A DNA stretch of 41,299 nucleotides from Lachnospiraceae bacterium (GTDB lineage: Bacteria > Bacillota > Clostridia > Lachnospirales > Lachnospiraceae). The stretch's first letter is position 1, and every line of letters starts with the position of its first letter. The translations under genes were made by a program, and so were the position numbers. Of this stretch, positions 32,656-40,087 are shown piece by piece. The stretch covers positions 1-41,299 of the forward strand of contig JAFYZH010000037.1 of NCBI GenBank assembly GCA_017548765.1, in the 5' to 3' direction. The notes under the pieces are model-generated. The model did not search any database. It saw only the letters and a program-made list of their open reading frames with translations, and was not told where the DNA came from.

Positions 32656-32940
32656 TTATTTCATGAGCTTTCGTACCGTTTTCAGCAACTCATCCACGAT
32701 CTCTTCGTTTCCGTTTTTGATGCCTTCTGTTACGCACCCTTTTACGTGGTAACCCAGCAATTCCTGGTTGAAGCCATCCATCGCGGAAGATGCGGACATG
32801 GACTGTTGGAGGATATCGTTGCAGTACGCATCCTCTTCGATCATCTTTTCCAGCCCGCGTATCTGGCCTTCCAGGCGCTTCAGGCGGTTGAGCAGGGACT
32901 TTTTCTGCTCCTGGGAACGGTGCACTTTCTTACTTTCCAT
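32656..32940 (-). CDS. csoR: CsoR-family copper-sensing repressor
   Basis: 94 aa, all-helical (DUF156). The Cu(I)-binding Cys-His-Cys set is present: Cys40 (DAYCNDIL), His65 and Cys69 (GYHVKGCVTEG). The N-terminus is basic (KKSLLNRLKRLEGQIRGLEK), as expected for DNA binding. It should release DNA when Cu(I) binds. It lies 12 nt after copA and 24 nt before the MntP-ZIP gene. The long palindrome over the copA promoter (35555-35596) is the likely target, giving autoregulation of the operon. Confidence 0.93.
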   Translation of the reverse strand: MESKKVHRSQEQKKSLLNRLKRLEGQIRGLEKMIEEDAYCNDILQQSMSASSAMDGFNQELLGYHVKGCVTEGIKNGNEEIVDELLKTVRKLMK

Positions 32941-32952
32941 GCTTCGCCACCC

Positions 32953-33162
32953 TTATTGTACGGAGATGACCTTGTAGTCCTGGTCTTCCACAGCCTTACG
33001 CAGCACGTCGTCTGCAACTTCCTCGGCCAATGTAACGACCGCCGTATTTGCAGTGTGATCCGCAACCGCGCTCTCCACGCCCGCAACTGCCTCCAGTGCC
33101 TTCTTCACACGTGCCTCACAGTGTGCACACATCATACCTTCTACCATAAGTGTCTTTGTCAT
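32953..33162 (-). CDS. copZ: CopZ-like copper chaperone, possible internal translation start within copA
   Basis: In frame at codon 788 of copA, ATG 33162 is preceded by GGAGG (33175-33171) at 8 nt, an ideal ribosome site in the middle of a coding region. Translation from here gives exactly 69 aa (MTKTLMVEGMMCAHCEARVK...), the normal size of free CopZ, with the CAHC copper site. The linker before it also contains TATAAT, as if an old intergenic region had been read through. So the locus may make both a CopA-CopZ fusion and free CopZ. The fusion is read from sequence; internal initiation is inference. Confidence 0.55.
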   Translation of the reverse strand: MTKTLMVEGMMCAHCEARVKKALEAVAGVESAVADHTANTAVVTLAEEVADDVLRKAVEDQDYKVISVQ

Positions 33163-35523
33163 CGTCTTATCCTCCGTTCGATTATCATTATAATTCAAAA
33201 CTCCCTCCAAAGATACGGAGTTTTTCATTTTTCGGTCATGGGATGCGTCGTGTACCCGCACCCGGTTGAGTCTCAGCGCATTCATACATACGGTGAAACT
33301 CGAAAGCGACATGGCCGCCGCGCCCCACATCGGGTTCATCCGGATGCCCGGATACAGGCCAGCCGCCATGGGTATGAGAATGATATTATAGGCAAATGCC
33401 CAAAAGAGGTTCTCATAGATATTATTCAGCGTCTTTCGGCTGAGCCGTACGGCCGCCGATACGTCCGTAAGCTTCGAATTCATCAGGACTACGTCCGCTG
33501 CGTCCATGGCAACATCGGTACCCGCTCCGATCGCGATCCCGATGTCCGCACGCATAAGCGCGGGCGAGTCATTGATCCCGTCACCTACCATCGCAACTCT
33601 TCCGTGTTCCTGCAGGTTTCGTATGACCGCTTCCTTCCCGTCGGGAAGCACGCCGGCGATGACCCGGTCGACCCCTGCCTGTTTTCCGATCGCACCTGCT
33701 GTCCGTTCGTTATCTCCCGTCAGCATGACGACCTCGAGGCCCATGCCCTGCAACTCCTGCACCGCCCGCGCAGAGTCATCCTTGATGACGTCGGCGACGG
33801 CGATCATACCGAGCAGTTTCCCCGCTCTCGCAAAAAACAGCGGTGTCTTCCCTTCTGCCGCCAGACTCTGTTCCTTCAGCTCCATGGCCGGCTCTACCTG
33901 GCACACGGTGCGGATGAACGTACCGGACCCTGCATACAGCGCCTGTCCGCCCTGCTCCGCCGAAACGCCGTTTCCGGGCAATGTCTTCCAGTTCAGCACA
34001 GGCTGTACCGCGCACGGCGGATCCTGCACCGCATCTACGATCGCTTTCGCGAGAGGATGCTCGCTTCTGGCTTCTAGCAGATAGGCTGTCGTGACCAGTT
34101 CCGCCTCCGTTACGCCCTCCGCCGGAAGGATATCTGTCACCTCGGGCCTTCCCGCGGTGATGGTCCCGGTCTTATCCAGCGCAACGATCTGCACCTTTCC
34201 GGTCGTTTCCAGCGCCTCGCTGGTCTTAAACAGGATCCCGTTTTTCGCGCCCACGCCGTTGCCGACCATGATCGCGACCGGCGTAGCCAGTCCCAGCGCA
34301 CACGGGCAACTGATCACGAGCACGCTGATGGCCCGCTCCAGGGCCTCCGCCGCGCCGACTCCAACCACCATCCATACGCCGAAAACAACGACGGCGATGG
34401 CGATCACGGCCGGAACGAATATGCCTGAAACCCTATCTGCGATCCTGGCGATCGGCGCCTTCGTGGCCGCCGCATCGCTGACCATACGTATGATCTGGGA
34501 AAATGTCGTATCCTCGCCGACGCGGCTCGCACGGGCTTTGAAAAACCCGGAACGGTTTATCGTCGCGGCGCTTACATTGTCCCCCAAAGTCTTATCCACG
34601 GGAACGGATTCTCCGGTGAGCGCCGACTCGTCCACGGCCGTTTCGCCCTCGACGATCACCCCATCGACCGGGATCGACTCTCCGGGTCTTACCACGAAGA
34701 GGTCGCCTGCCTGCACCTCATCGATGCCCACCTCGATCTCGGCTCCGTCGCGCTCGATGACGGCGGTTTTCGGCGCCATCTTCATCAAGTTCTTCAGCGC
34801 GTCCGTGGTCCGCCCCTTCGATAGGGACTCCAGCATCTTTCCCACCGTGATCAATGCAGGTATCATCGCCGCGGACTCGAAATACAACTGACTGTGGTAG
34901 ATGTCCATCAGGTCCGCATTCGGCGTTCCCTGCGTGAGCATGACCGTCATTTTGTAGATCACATACAACGACCAGCCGAAGGATACCGACGACCCTAGCG
35001 CCACCAGAGCGTCCATGTTCGGGCTCCCGTGAAACATCGACTTGAATCCCGATGTGAAGAACGCACGGTTGATAAACATGACGATGAGCGCCAGCAGCAT
35101 CTGCGTGAGCGCCAGCCCCAGGTGGTTATGCTCCAGGAAGCCCGGGACTGGCAGTCCCAGCATATTATGTCCCATGGACAGGTACATCAAAACAAGCAGG
35201 AAACCGATCGACCAGACCAGCCTCCGCACCAGTTTCGGCGTCTCATGATCCTTCAGGGCCTCTTCCTCCGCCGCCAGCCGCTTTGACGAGCTCCGTTTTC
35301 CACTATTCTCTTTTACATCGGCCGCGTTTTTGATCTTCGCGCCGTAGCCGGCCGCTTCCACCGCCCGGATCACATCCGCCTCTTCGACATCACCCTCGAC
35401 TCCCATGGAATTCGTGAGGAGCGAAACGCTTACGGCGCTGACTCCGGGCAGCTTCCCGACCGCCTTCTCTACACGGGCCTGACACGCAGCGCAAGTCATC
35501 CCCGTAACGATATATTGCTTCAT
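32953..35523 (-). CDS. copA: Copper-exporting P1B-type ATPase with N- and C-terminal HMA domains
   Basis: 856 aa, pumps Cu(I) out of the cell. An N-terminal HMA metal-binding domain carries Cys11/Cys14 (GMTCAAC), then eight membrane helices, the CPC motif at residues 406-408 (ISCPCALGLATP), phosphorylation Asp450 (DKTGT), TGDN, and GDGINDSPAL. After the last helix, where most CopA proteins stop, a linker leads to a second HMA domain from residue 788 (GMMCAHC, Cys799/Cys802) that is the size of free CopZ. AGGAGAG precedes ATG 35523. It is the first gene of the copper operon, behind a promoter covered by a large palindrome. Confidence 0.95.
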   Translation of the reverse strand: MKQYIVTGMTCAACQARVEKAVGKLPGVSAVSVSLLTNSMGVEGDVEEADVIRAVEAAGYGAKIKNAADVKENSGKRSSSKRLAAEEEALKDHETPKLVRRLVWSIGFLLVLMYLSMGHNMLGLPVPGFLEHNHLGLALTQMLLALIVMFINRAFFTSGFKSMFHGSPNMDALVALGSSVSFGWSLYVIYKMTVMLTQGTPNADLMDIYHSQLYFESAAMIPALITVGKMLESLSKGRTTDALKNLMKMAPKTAVIERDGAEIEVGIDEVQAGDLFVVRPGESIPVDGVIVEGETAVDESALTGESVPVDKTLGDNVSAATINRSGFFKARASRVGEDTTFSQIIRMVSDAAATKAPIARIADRVSGIFVPAVIAIAVVVFGVWMVVGVGAAEALERAISVLVISCPCALGLATPVAIMVGNGVGAKNGILFKTSEALETTGKVQIVALDKTGTITAGRPEVTDILPAEGVTEAELVTTAYLLEARSEHPLAKAIVDAVQDPPCAVQPVLNWKTLPGNGVSAEQGGQALYAGSGTFIRTVCQVEPAMELKEQSLAAEGKTPLFFARAGKLLGMIAVADVIKDDSARAVQELQGMGLEVVMLTGDNERTAGAIGKQAGVDRVIAGVLPDGKEAVIRNLQEHGRVAMVGDGINDSPALMRADIGIAIGAGTDVAMDAADVVLMNSKLTDVSAAVRLSRKTLNNIYENLFWAFAYNIILIPMAAGLYPGIRMNPMWGAAAMSLSSFTVCMNALRLNRVRVHDASHDRKMKNSVSLEGVLNYNDNRTEDKTMTKTLMVEGMMCAHCEARVKKALEAVAGVESAVADHTANTAVVTLAEEVADDVLRKAVEDQDYKVISVQ

Positions 35524-35554
35524 AGTTCTCTCCTAAACCGAGTCATGAATCAAA

Positions 35555-35604
35555 TAGTCCCTCCCAGTATATTTCAGTATATACTAGGGGGGACTATCTG
35601 TCAA
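35555..35604 (-). promoter_or_regulatory. Copper-operon promoter covered by a long palindrome
   Basis: TTGACA (35604-35599), 17-nt spacer, TATACT (35581-35576). The spacer and -10 lie in a 42-bp inverted repeat (35555-35596) whose 18-bp arms, TAGTCCC...AGTATAT, match at 16 positions. G/C-runs flanked by TA-rich ends are typical of CsoR operators, so CsoR repression by occlusion is likely. Confidence 0.75.
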
Positions 35605-35628
35605 CCTATTATTTCTATCCGTGTGGGA

Positions 35629-36423
35629 TCAATCCCAGAGGTAATACATGTCGTTATACACCAGGTACGCGAACGAGACCGTACGGTCTCCCACTTTTAA
35701 TAGCACGTGATCGTAACCATCGAACCGCACTTCATAGATATCCTGGTCGAATTTGATCGGAGCACAGTTCTCATAAAAATCGCGGAAAACGAGGCCCATT
35801 ATCTCACGCACGCCGTATTCTTCCCCGTTATACTCGATAGCGGAATACATCTTTTTTATATAAATCTCATCCAGCGGATCATTATTATCGATTATATTCT
35901 TCCAGCGCAAAAGGAACTCCCTGTCTTCTTCGTCAAACGCGTTGAGGAACTGTTTTCCCCATCTGGAGGTGAAACTCGGATGATGCTCCTTTATATAATC
36001 AAGTCCCAATTCCAGATCGTTGATCACAGCAAGGTATTCCAGCAGAACCGAATAATCGCCGGTAGAACCGGATTTGAAATAACCCCGAAAGAAATTATCC
36101 TCATATCCGCCCAGGCCAATGATCATCGGATAGAGGATCACCATATCCTGCACCTGCGAAAAATCGCCGCCGTCGTTGATCGCATCTACGACCCTCATTA
36201 CCAATTCCTCGAGAGACGCTGCTCCCGGCTTATCGATGAGATCCCCTGTTGCACCCATTATGCCCGTCTGGTTTGCCGCTTGCGTTTTTGAGACATTGCC
36301 AGCCTTTGTGTCCGTGCTGCCCTTCGTCTCGTCTTCGTTGTTTTTACCCACGCATGCAACCATGGCGAACATCAGCATCAGTGCCATGACGATCATCGAA
36401 ATACGTTTTGTTACTCTTCTCAT
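35629..36423 (-). CDS. Hypothetical lipoprotein
   Basis: 264 aa, not recognised. A basic start (MRRVTKR), a hydrophobic stretch and a lipobox-like MVAC at residues 21-24 point to a lipid-anchored surface protein with Cys24 as the first mature residue. A low-complexity Thr/Lys/Asn linker (about 25-55) leads to a mostly helical domain rich in Asp, Glu, Tyr and Phe (EDREFLLRWKNIIDNNDPLDE; VREIMGLVFRDFYENC). It overlaps the preceding membrane-protein gene by 4 nt (ATGA), so the two are coupled. Function unknown. Confidence 0.78.
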   Translation of the reverse strand: MRRVTKRISMIVMALMLMFAMVACVGKNNEDETKGSTDTKAGNVSKTQAANQTGIMGATGDLIDKPGAASLEELVMRVVDAINDGGDFSQVQDMVILYPMIIGLGGYEDNFFRGYFKSGSTGDYSVLLEYLAVINDLELGLDYIKEHHPSFTSRWGKQFLNAFDEEDREFLLRWKNIIDNNDPLDEIYIKKMYSAIEYNGEEYGVREIMGLVFRDFYENCAPIKFDQDIYEVRFDGYDHVLLKVGDRTVSFAYLVYNDMYYLWD

Positions 36424-37991
36424 ATGGTTTCCTCCCCATGTTTTTCCGGCAACTTGATCTCAAGTCCGAAGGACCGGTTCTTGTGGTTGCCTTTATAGTT
36501 TTTAAATACCAACTTCCCTCTCTCGTCTGCATTGACCTTATAAAGCCGGATCTCGGTCTTCTCCAGCGGATAGGTCTTGTCGCCCAACGTTAAAGCAAAG
36601 GAAAATGCACCTTGTGTGTCTCCGCAGGTGATGACGAACTCGCCCGCCGCAGAGTTATCGTCTTCGGCAAATGCCTCCCGGAATGCCTTCAGGACTTCCT
36701 CTTCATCGAAATAAATGAAGGCGGCATGCCCGGATTTTTCATCCTCAAACCGCAGGAAAACATCCTTTAATCGCGCCGGATCCATGTCTTCCTTCCACTC
36801 GCCGTCCGATAAGATCTTCTCCCCATTGAAGAAATTGCAAATGGTCTTTGTGATCTTAAACCGGGCGTCGTCCGAGCGAAATATGATCGTATACTTGAAA
36901 CGTTTATAGTAATCGCTGATGGTGTCCGCCGATGGAACTTTTATCCCTTTCAGCGCAGTAAGGTCATCGTTTCTCTCACCATATTCGTCCGTCTCCTCAC
37001 CCACCAGCGGATAGTCGATCATGATATTGTGTATCTGATTTATACGGTTGTGATACATCCAGACTCTGCCCCAGGGCAGGATGCGAAACTCGATATCATC
37101 CAGCCAGAAGCGGTCCGTATCCTCAAAATAGCGGTCCAGTTCCTTCGGCAGATCCGTTTGGATCTTGTAGGTCTTATCCTCCGATGCATCGTACCAGACC
37201 AATGTCATCGAATTCGGCATATAGACGGTCCTGTCATTTGCATCGCCCTCGCTCGTATGGCCGAGGCATCCGGCGTAATAACCGCTGCGGCGCACCTTCG
37301 CCGTCCGACCCGGGAATTCGAACTTTCCCTCTATCAACGAGCACGGAAGCAGTCCCCACGTCCTTATGTTGACGCTCTTGCACCCATAAACATCAAAATG
37401 CTCTAGTTCTTGCGGGTTCGCGTCTAGTTCCTTCGCTTCCCAGGAGTCACCTTTCTCAAGCATGCTCTCCCGGATCATTGACTTTCGGAAATCATCCACA
37501 TTCAAACGCACCCATCGCGCAGCCGAATCCAGAGAACTTCCGGACAGGAACGAGTCCCGGTTCGCCCAAATATTGTACAGGCCGATCCACCCCGCCACAA
37601 ACAGAACGAGATACAGGCCGACCCGCGTTTCGCCGGCCACAAAAAACTTGATGAGCAGGAAGGATACCAAGCCCAGAACCAGGGACCCCATCGTTATAAC
37701 GATCGAGCGAAAAGCCCGCGCCATACCATTTCCCGCCGGATCACTGTTGGGATAAAACGGTGTAAAATAGAACCAATAATAGTCAAAGCCCATCACGGCG
37801 AGCATCGCGAGAAACGACGACCGCAAGGCCGTCTGATAGATCGCCGCCAGTTGCGTCCCCAAAGCCCCCAGCAAAAGCAACGTCAGAAACAGGTTCCCCA
37901 TTTTTCTCGCCGGACTGTAGCGCTCTTTAAGCGCGAAACCCGCGAAACTTAATAAAATACAAACGATCCATAAAACCGTTAATTTGATCAT
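36420..37991 (-). CDS. Hypothetical membrane protein with large soluble domain
   Basis: 523 aa. Four membrane helices occupy the first ~165 residues (LTVLWIVCILLSFAGFAL; GNLFLTLLLLGALGTQLAAI; IVITMGSLVLGLVSFLLIKF; GLYLVLFVAGWIGLYNIWA), followed by ~350 soluble residues. The middle part, with SMTLVWYDASEDKTYKIQ, TDLPKELDRYF and ILPWGRVWMYH, recalls DUF2931-type lipoprotein domains, a weak resemblance only. AAGGGGAG lies upstream of ATG 37991 and a good promoter at 38039-38068. It is coupled to the lipoprotein gene that follows. No function assigned. Confidence 0.78.
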   Translation of the reverse strand: MIKLTVLWIVCILLSFAGFALKERYSPARKMGNLFLTLLLLGALGTQLAAIYQTALRSSFLAMLAVMGFDYYWFYFTPFYPNSDPAGNGMARAFRSIVITMGSLVLGLVSFLLIKFFVAGETRVGLYLVLFVAGWIGLYNIWANRDSFLSGSSLDSAARWVRLNVDDFRKSMIRESMLEKGDSWEAKELDANPQELEHFDVYGCKSVNIRTWGLLPCSLIEGKFEFPGRTAKVRRSGYYAGCLGHTSEGDANDRTVYMPNSMTLVWYDASEDKTYKIQTDLPKELDRYFEDTDRFWLDDIEFRILPWGRVWMYHNRINQIHNIMIDYPLVGEETDEYGERNDDLTALKGIKVPSADTISDYYKRFKYTIIFRSDDARFKITKTICNFFNGEKILSDGEWKEDMDPARLKDVFLRFEDEKSGHAAFIYFDEEEVLKAFREAFAEDDNSAAGEFVITCGDTQGAFSFALTLGDKTYPLEKTEIRLYKVNADERGKLVFKNYKGNHKNRSFGLEIKLPEKHGEETI

Positions 37992-38038
37992 TTACTCCCC
38001 TTTATTTTCCTCATCCCTGGAATAATAATTCAATCCCT

Positions 38039-38068
38039 ACTATACCATGTTTATTATGAAATTGTCAA
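38039..38068 (-). promoter_or_regulatory. Promoter of the membrane protein-lipoprotein pair
   Basis: TTGACA at 38068-38063, 18-nt spacer, TATAGT at 38044-38039, about 48 nt before ATG 37991. Confidence 0.7.
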
Positions 38069-38121
38069 GGAAAGGGCCAGGGTGGGCGGCGTCCCGAGCA
38101 TGCCCAGATAGCGCCCTTTTC

Positions 38122-38475
38122 ATGCCTAAATCGAGGCTCACGCGCTGATTTAGGCATGGTTTCTCCCTCGTTCGGGCTTGATTCCTCCTCTCCCGGGAAA
38201 GCCACACTGCGTTTTTATGCCTAAACAGGAAACTTCTGCCCGTTTTAGGCATGGTTTCTTCCTCGTCTGTGAGCGCCTAAGTCCGCTTCTATGCCTAAAC
38301 AAGAAGACTTTACTCGTCTTAGGCATGATTTCTATGCTTCTGGGCCCCCTAACCGACCATGATCTATAACTAAGCAAGTGAAGTTGCCCTGATTTAGGCA
38401 TAATTCTCTGTTTTTGTACTTCAGTTTCGGCATGATTTGATGCCTAAATCGAGGATGCCCATGCTTCTTAGTCAT
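38122..38475. repeat. Array of five degenerate 36-nt palindromic units, period about 74 nt
   Basis: This fills most of the 592-bp gene-free stretch 37992-38583. Each unit is 36 nt: ATGCCTAAA, 18 variable bases, TTTAGGCAT. Units lie at 38122-38157, 38217-38252, 38291-38326, 38366-38401 and 38440-38475, so starts are 95, 74, 75 and 74 nt apart. Units 1-3 have both ends intact (the third with an 8-base core); unit 4 has a decayed left end and unit 5 a decayed right end. The sequence after each unit is also related (GGTTTCT-CCTCGT in the first two), so the repeated block is the whole ~74 nt. No protein-coding gene with a ribosome site is seen. Confidence 0.85.
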
Positions 38476-38541
38476 ATTTCACGCAAAAATCTCCACCGAA
38501 GCATCCCGCACTATCATCTCATCCCACAATTTTAAGCAAAG

Positions 38542-38566
38542 AAAAAGCCCCCGAAGGGGCTTTTTT
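38542..38566. terminator. Terminator downstream of the 126-aa hypothetical gene
   Basis: AAAAAGCCCC-CGAA-GGGGCTTTTTT: a short, strong GC stem with T-runs on both strands. It ends the minus-strand NUDIX/hypothetical unit and stands at the right-hand border of the repeat array. Confidence 0.88.
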
Positions 38567-38583
38567 ATCTTCAGTCGTGTCTG

Positions 38584-38964
38584 CTATGTTTCCGGATAGG
38601 GTTTCTCCCCTAAAAAGTATGAAACCTCATCCTCCATTTCTTGTTCTGTCAGATCGTAGGGAAATGGTTCGGATTCATCCATGGTATTTTTCATCAGTTC
38701 ATCATACGTACCTATTTCAGCAACGATGAATGGTTTTTGGGGATAGCATACTTCATCGATCCAATAATAGAGATCGCGATATTTAAATACTCTTCGCTGA
38801 CTAGTCCATTCAATCGGCTCCTTCCCAATAATAATTGTTGTGGTGCCCTGTTCATACGGTAAGTCAACTTCAAAAACCTCGGCTCCATGAGCGATCATGA
38901 TCTCCTCAATATGGTCTTTGATTTTTTCAAATTCTTCTCTTGTGATCTCATGATAAGGCCACAT
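38584..38964 (-). CDS. Hypothetical protein, acidic
   Basis: 126 aa, not recognised. Begins MWPYHEITREEFEKIKDHIE (helical), with a central beta-rich part (TTTIIIGKEPIEWTSQRRVF, YRDLYYWIDEVCY) and an acidic C-terminal tail. No signal or membrane segment. GGAGG lies 7 nt before ATG 38964. It starts 24 nt after the NUDIX stop, so they form a unit. The local sequence is more AT-rich than the nitrogen and copper operons, consistent with a later arrival. Size and acidity resemble immunity-type orphan proteins, but no toxin partner is next to it. Confidence 0.72.
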   Translation of the reverse strand: MWPYHEITREEFEKIKDHIEEIMIAHGAEVFEVDLPYEQGTTTIIIGKEPIEWTSQRRVFKYRDLYYWIDEVCYPQKPFIVAEIGTYDELMKNTMDESEPFPYDLTEQEMEDEVSYFLGEKPYPET

Positions 38965-38988
38965 TGCACTACCTCCACAATCCGGAAT

Positions 38989-39444
38989 CTATCTAAATGC
39001 TATTTGTTCTTTTGCAAGTGACATCGCATCATCTATCATCTCATTTCCGGCCGAATCAGAATAGTTTAGGTATTCTTTAAGCTTAGCCTCAGGTACCAAC
39101 TCTCTCCCGTAAGTCTTTCCCGTAGCCGGATCCGCATGACAATCATGAATGCTTTTTATCTTTGCTATCATCCTTACCTGGGCATACTTGTCTGCGTTAT
39201 CCTCCACAAATAAATAACCCAGATAATGAATATCTTCCAATTCAACATTTAATTCTTCAATGTATTCCCGCTTTAACGTTTCTTCAAAAGTCTCAGCATT
39301 TTCAGGTTTGCCTCCGGTCAATTTGTATTGACCATCCTCGATCCTTAAAATGACTCGACCATCATCTGAAAAGGCAATTCCATAAACCTGTTTTACAGGT
39401 AGATTTTCAGGAACTAAATCCTTAACCCATGTGAACTTAACCAT
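38989..39444 (-). CDS. NUDIX hydrolase-family protein
   Basis: 151 aa. The Nudix box is GKPENAETFEETLKREYIEE: GX5EX7REXXEE is kept, but the following residues are LN where the consensus has XG, so the loop-closing Gly is Asn. The family hydrolyses nucleoside diphosphates linked to another group; substrate unknown. ATG 39444 is chosen because GGGTGG lies upstream and the fold begins here; the longer frame to 39507 has no ribosome site. The C-terminal ~50 residues (KTYGRELVPEAKLKEYLNYS) suggest the branch that handles larger substrates. Likely cotranscribed with the 126-aa gene. Confidence 0.82.
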   Translation of the reverse strand: MVKFTWVKDLVPENLPVKQVYGIAFSDDGRVILRIEDGQYKLTGGKPENAETFEETLKREYIEELNVELEDIHYLGYLFVEDNADKYAQVRMIAKIKSIHDCHADPATGKTYGRELVPEAKLKEYLNYSDSAGNEMIDDAMSLAKEQIAFR

Positions 39445-39512
39445 AATACCACCCTTGATAATATTTTGCCCGGCAAATCCCGAATTATCATACTCATTTA
39501 ATTTCACATCCT

Positions 39513-39550
39513 AAAAAAGTAAAATGGCAATGCCTTTACGGGCGTTGCCA
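39513..39550 (-). terminator. Terminator after the GyrI-like gene
   Basis: TGGCAACGCC with GGCATTGCCA (one mismatch) across a short loop, followed by TTTTACTTTTTT on the minus strand. Separates the AraC/GyrI unit from the NUDIX gene. Confidence 0.75.
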
Positions 39551-39593
39551 ATAATTTACTGACACCGTCTCGAGAGTACTTACGCGCGCTTCT

Positions 39594-40055
39594 CTACCGC
39601 TTTTGGATTGGGAAAAACATATAATCCTTTCCCGTCTGTGGACAAGAATAATCATACACGGCACCCGCAAGCGGAATGTTGTTCTCTTTCATGTATTGTA
39701 ACATGTCTGAAAAAGTATTGTTTCCTTCGCATTCGACCTTCAGATAGTCATACGCAGGAAGTACCCATTTGACCCATCCTTCGGGAGCTTCCGCGTCATC
39801 CCTGCATTCTGCCCCAGCAAGATAAAGTCCTCTGCTGAAATCATCCCACGGCTTGAATGAGCGTGAAAAGTCAGTCATTGCCCCCCATATGCCAACGAGG
39901 TTTCCTGATTCGTCCCTTTTTGCAAGGTCGGCAATCTCATCAAAATGGGAATTGGCCTCTTGCCAAAGCCTCTGGATGAAGCCGTCCCCATCCTGGGTTG
40001 ATCCTTCTTTTCCAATCACGACAAACGAATCCTTGTAAACTTCTTCAATTTTCAT
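39594..40055 (-). CDS. GyrI-like small-molecule-binding domain protein
   Basis: 153 aa. A stand-alone GyrI-like/SOUL-type fold, as also found at the C-terminus of many AraC and MerR regulators: MKIEEVYKDSFVVIGKEGST at the start, FIQRLWQEANSHFDEI, LVGIWGAMTDFSR, and YDYLKVECEGNNTF. It lacks a DNA-binding domain. It lies 32 nt after the AraC-type gene, which carries the same kind of domain, so it may bind the same ligand or act as a sink or antidote for it. Start ATG 40055; GGGAGG lies somewhat far upstream (about 13 nt). Confidence 0.82.
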   Translation of the reverse strand: MKIEEVYKDSFVVIGKEGSTQDGDGFIQRLWQEANSHFDEIADLAKRDESGNLVGIWGAMTDFSRSFKPWDDFSRGLYLAGAECRDDAEAPEGWVKWVLPAYDYLKVECEGNNTFSDMLQYMKENNIPLAGAVYDYSCPQTGKDYMFFPIQKR

Positions 40056-40087
40056 ATACTTTCAGGCCTCCCTTCCGCGAATTCAAT

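Noticed and set aside
38040-38401. Small minus-strand frames reading MPK...FLFRH over the repeats
   Set aside because: They arise from the palindromic units read in different frames, with no ribosome sites and no steady frame between units.
38122-38475. CRISPR array, because of 36-nt units with 38-nt spacing
   Set aside because: The middle of the units differs between copies, only the palindromic ends are kept, and the intervening sequences are themselves related. No cas genes are present in the window.
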